From Gnetum montanum (Eukaryota; Streptophyta; Gnetopsida; Gnetales; Gnetaceae): DNA of 64,000 nt. The DNA lies in contig MNCI01033658.1 in assembly GCA_015680685.1 (NCBI GenBank), positions 248,001 to 312,000 on the forward strand. Direction: 5' to 3'. The translations under genes and the position numbers were made by a program. Positions 60,657 to 64,000 of this stretch are shown one piece after another. Under the pieces are notes generated by a model. That model worked only from the letters and a program-made list of their open reading frames with translations, did not search any database and was not told the origin of the DNA. The first letter of the stretch is position 1, and the number at the start of each line of letters is the position of its first letter.

Positions 60657-61465
60657 TGTCAAGCAAGTGATAATGCAAAAAAATGCTGGAAAATGCAGAA
60701 GAACAGAAGGATTTAAGAATGACAATAGTTGGCTTTATGTCTTGCAGGATCCCGGAGGGACCGTTGAGGCGACCGACTTGCACCACACAAGGCGCAAACA
60801 ACCTCAAAGGGTGTCGTGTTTTTCGCCTCTACTGGATAAGGTGCAGGATGCATGCAGGACCACTATAAATGGAAGGGGCAAGTTAAATCACCATTAGAAG
60901 GCTTATTATCTCATAGGGTTCTAGAGGAACCATCGAGGTGACCGATCTACACTGCACGAAGTGTAAACAACCACAAAGGATGCCGAGTCTACACTAATGC
61001 AAGTTGGGGTGTGAAAGGCATATGAGACTACCGTAAGACGAGCAAATTAAATAGCAATTAGGTAAGTTTTGTGTCTTGCAGAATCTTGGAGGGATCATTG
61101 AGGTGACTGGTCTGTACCACATGGAGTGGGGTATAGAACGCAGGCAAGACAACTGTAGGATGAGCAAGCTAGCTAGCAATCAGGAAGGCTTTATGTCTCA
61201 TAGGGTCCTGGAGGGACCATCCAGGTGACCGGTCTGCACCACACGAGATGGGGTGTATCACACATGCAAGACAACTATAGAATGAGCTAGTTAACTAGCA
61301 ATTGGAGGCCTTATGTTCTATAGGGCTCCAGGGGAACCATCAGGGCAACCAATCTGCACCACACAAAATGCAAATAACCACAAGGGGGTGTGGCATCTAC
61401 ACTCATGTGTATCAGGGTGCAGAAGGCTCACAGAACTACCGTGACATGTGGAAAAGGCACCAATA
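60657..61465 (-). repeat. 5' leader of element C with about five leader-repeat units
   Basis: On the plus strand, blocks with the core GAGGTGACCGGTCTGCACCA start near 60735, 60908, 61071, 61192 and 61312, giving periods of 173, 163, 121 and 120 bp. The same unit occurs once in A and twice in B. It is untranslated. Confidence 0.7.
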
Positions 61466-61484
61466 GGCCCTCCTTCTAGTGCCA
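61466..61484 (-). other. Primer-binding-site motif of element C
   Basis: The minus strand reads TGGCACTAGAAGGAGGGCC, six bases inside the 5' LTR. Confidence 0.65.
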
Positions 61485-61490
61485 GAAAAT

Positions 61491-63204
61491 TGTAGTGACC
61501 AAAAATGTCAATGTCTAGAAGAACGTCGGGGTCGGTGGACACAACAATTTCAACCCCGTGCCTGTGGGAGGGTGGTGCTCGATGTGTGTGAACATAGGAT
61601 GCCCTGAATGGTTTGGTCGATTAGACAAGGACTTACATCAACATCAATATAGCCTTTTGCAAAAAAAATTTGTACAAGTTGCGAGATAGCACTTATGGGT
61701 AGATACGGCAGAGGAAGAAAGGGACTGTAAAAATGCAACAATAATGTGAAATAATGAATAAAGTTGAGATGCGATGGTAATATGAAGTGATGTTGAACAT
61801 GAGAAATGTAAATGTGGTAGTAATACGAGATGATGCTTGAAGGTAAATAAGATAGAAAGTAATGCAAGAAATCTAGACAGTAAATGAGACATAAAATGAG
61901 AGACGGTTAGGAACATGCACCGCTTCAGAGTTACAAATCCGTCTGGTCAAGGTGGATATAATTGGCTGCATAGCATGATGGAGTGTATAAGTTCCAAGGG
62001 TAACTGAAACATGTCGAGAAATAGAAAGAGCTATGCACTTGGGCACAGACTTCACGTACAAATAATGTGGGATCCTACCAAGGTGGTAGAATGAAGACTG
62101 GGACTTTACACTAGCCAGGAGAGGTTCTTTTACAGATCGCTGGTCTTTTCTTTTCTTTTTTTAAATCACAAGTACCTTTCTCTATTTTTTTTAGCCAAGA
62201 AATTTTTTTTGGACCTTTTGTGTGCTATTTTTCAGGCTATTTATAGGGCTGAAGGTAAGAAAAAGGTGTCATTTGAATGCTACGCATCATAGACTTATGC
62301 TACCTCATTGGCGTTACTCAAGCCCTTTGTAATCGTTGGGTTTACAAGACCGTTGTGATGTGAGCTTGTCATGCAATAACTATGATCCTACTATGTTGCG
62401 ACTGTGCCGTCAGCTCCTAGAGATGTGTGCCAATGATATGATTGGGTGGAGTGCATTGATGTCACACAACCACCTACGTGCCGCACTGTGCTTTGTGACT
62501 TGCTTGGTGTGGTGTAGCATCTTGCCATGTGTCTTGCCATACGTCACGTACTTGCTACATGACACTATGCTATGTAGTGTAGCGACTGGCCTTAATCATG
62601 ATATTTTTTCTGATCTGCCACCTATTTTCCTACAATGTAAGTTTTGTGGACTTTGCTGATTTTTCCTTTTGAACTAACTTCTATCCCTTCTGTAGGATTT
62701 CCACGCCTTGCTGCGCCATGTAGCTCAGCGTAGCATAGTAGTAGACATGGTCTACCACTTCCTGGTGAAAAGAGACATCACTACAGAACTCAATGTTTGG
62801 CGAGGGGAGCGGGTAGTGAATTTGTTGTTATGCTACGCTATGTGTCACTACATAGCGTAGCATTTCATTCTGCCATTTTTTTCTGAAGCTTGCTACGTTA
62901 CATATCGTAGCATACCGTAGCAAGCTTCGTGGCTTATAAAACTTGCCAAAATTCTTTTTGTGCACCTAAGATACTATCACCGATTCTACACAGCATTTTT
63001 GAGTAGGCTGTCAGCTGTTCGGGCTACTTTGGTGGGCGGGCAGGTTGGTACGGAACCCGTCCATGCCTAAAGTAGAAAATTTGCTCAACTGGCTATCCTA
63101 GACTCAGAATGTTCTTCCCCTGATGAACTACCATGGTGCTGTGCAGACTGCAAGAGCCTGGTGTGGCCAGGATGACCCCTCATTTTGTCTTTTAGGGTGT
63201 TTCA
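61491..63204 (-). repeat. 5' LTR of element C (complete)
   Basis: It runs from TGTAGTGACCAAAAATGTCA to TTTTAGGGTGTTTCA on the plus strand. The TATA box is at 62237-62246 (minus strand CTATAAATAG). A hairpin pair, ATGCTACGCTATG and CATAGCGTAGCAT, lies at about 62827-62861. Confidence 0.85.
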
Positions 63205-63769
63205 GCTATAGCATTTTCTACTGTCATAAGCTATGCCCTCAGGGGAAAAATTCTTGCTAGCTACTGGTGTTGTTGAAGCTATTAGGCATCATCGCTGGTG
63301 TGCGATGTCCAAAGCAGGAAGGCCAGTAGCAACCTTGACAACACCAGTGTGGAGAAGTTGGCCTTGAAGGTGTCGGGAGTTGCTATGAGTGCGGATGCTC
63401 TGGAATCCTTACCAAAGGCATGCATTCTCAGTTTGGCTATGGGATCAGCTACCACATAGCCAAACATTATGTGAGTTGAGGCATTGGTAGGGGGCTAGAG
63501 AGTAATAATATTGTGGCTGGGCCATGATACTATTGGAACTCTAGCTATAGGAACTAGTGAAGGTAGGTCTGCAGGGCCAATGTGACATCATACGACATCT
63601 CCAGAGGGTCAGCATGATGCCAAGGATGGCGATGTCATGTGTGTCTTGGACCATGCTCTCATCACGTTGTGAACTATGTTCTGGGGCTATGATGTCCCAC
63701 CCACACATCAGCATTGTGCATGCTCATTCAATGCGTATCTGATGCTAGTTCATGCTGGGGATGTGACGT
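63205..63769 (-). other. Element E resumed: 3' noncoding region
   Basis: It aligns with 34212-34800 of element C, e.g. GGCATGCATTCTCAGTTTGG and the following CTACCACATAGCCAAACATT. It is the continuation of 32330-32665 on the other side of element C. No coding domain is seen. Confidence 0.65.
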
Positions 63770-64000
63770 GAACCCAGTTTAAGGTCTTAGTAGACCATGT
63801 GCTAGTTTAAGGTCCCAGCAGACCGCTGTGCTAGTTTAAGGTCCCAACGGACCATACATGCCAATTTAATGTCATAGCGGATGAGTCATGCCATTTTTTC
63901 ATCATAGCGGACTGTGCTGGATGTCGCTAGTTTAACGTCATTTCAGACGCTTCTCAGTGCTGCTAGTTTAATGTCATTGCTAAAGGTGCTTGCTACTATT
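63770..64000 (-). repeat. 3' minisatellite of element E (incomplete at window end)
   Basis: At least seven units, such as GTGCTAGTTTAAGGTCCCAG followed by CAGACC, run to the end of the window. The first three are close to identical. The integrase of element E should follow beyond 64000. Confidence 0.75.

Larger units (their letters stand above)
32666..63204 (-). mobile_element. Element C: Tat-like element split by nested element D
   Basis: LTRs lie at 32666-33802 and 61491-63204. The left flank (ending TGACATGGT) and right flank (GCTATAGCATTTTC) join into a sequence that aligns continuously with 34205-34235. So both LTRs bound one insertion in element E. Without element D it is about 17.9 kb and has the same organisation as element A. 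Confidence 0.8.

Noticed and set aside
1-64000. tRNA, rRNA or host protein-coding genes
   Set aside because: None recognised on either strand; all coding similarity is of retrotransposon type.

Overview
The window looks like nuclear DNA of a land plant with a large, retrotransposon-rich genome, possibly a gymnosperm or fern; no species can be named. The evidence is the density of old LTR retrotransposons with Tat/Ogre-type (Ty3/gypsy) polyproteins carrying two RNase H domains, TATA boxes of plant type, plant-type introns, and multi-level nesting. I see no host protein-coding gene, tRNA, rRNA or CRISPR. Every coding region recognised belongs to a transposable element and carries in-frame stops or breaks.

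Layout. (1) 1-1637 is the 3' part of an accessory gene copy on + (copy 1). It abuts tail to tail, at about 1637/1638, a second copy on - (copy 2, recognisable 1638-3620). Noncoding DNA with palindromic repeats follows to 4905. (2) 4906-21736 is element A on the minus strand: LTR 4906-6178, integrase to reverse transcriptase 7767-11180, an oppositely oriented accessory gene 11773-16164, gag-protease 16609-20196, LTR 20454-21736. (3) 21737-23105 is older flanking DNA with a 3' minisatellite. (4) Element B (+) starts with LTR 23106-24725, has gag-protease 25159-28885 and an antisense accessory gene, and is cut at 30810. (5) Element E (-) starts there with LTR 30811-~32325, is cut at 32665 and resumes at 63205-64000. 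(6) Element C (-) fills 32666-63204 and is itself split by element D. (7) Element D (+, 44291-56960) belongs to a second family with 3.2-kb LTRs. The nest is therefore D in C in E in B, four levels deep; the far ends of B and E lie outside the window.

How the parts work together. Family 1 (A, B, C, E) has the order LTR - gag - protease - [antisense accessory gene] - RT - RNase H - archaeal-type RNase H - integrase - minisatellite - LTR. The accessory gene lies on the opposite strand between protease and RT, is seen in five copies, has conserved introns, and its upstream exons resemble an FCP1/NLI-type HAD phosphatase that has lost catalytic residues. Because it separates protease from RT by about 5 kb, expression of pol probably needs splicing, as in Ogre elements. 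Family 2 (D) has a different domain order, with the archaeal-type RNase H upstream of RT, and a separate ORF with its own TATA box after integrase. The conserved spliced antisense gene is the best candidate in this window for an undescribed system.
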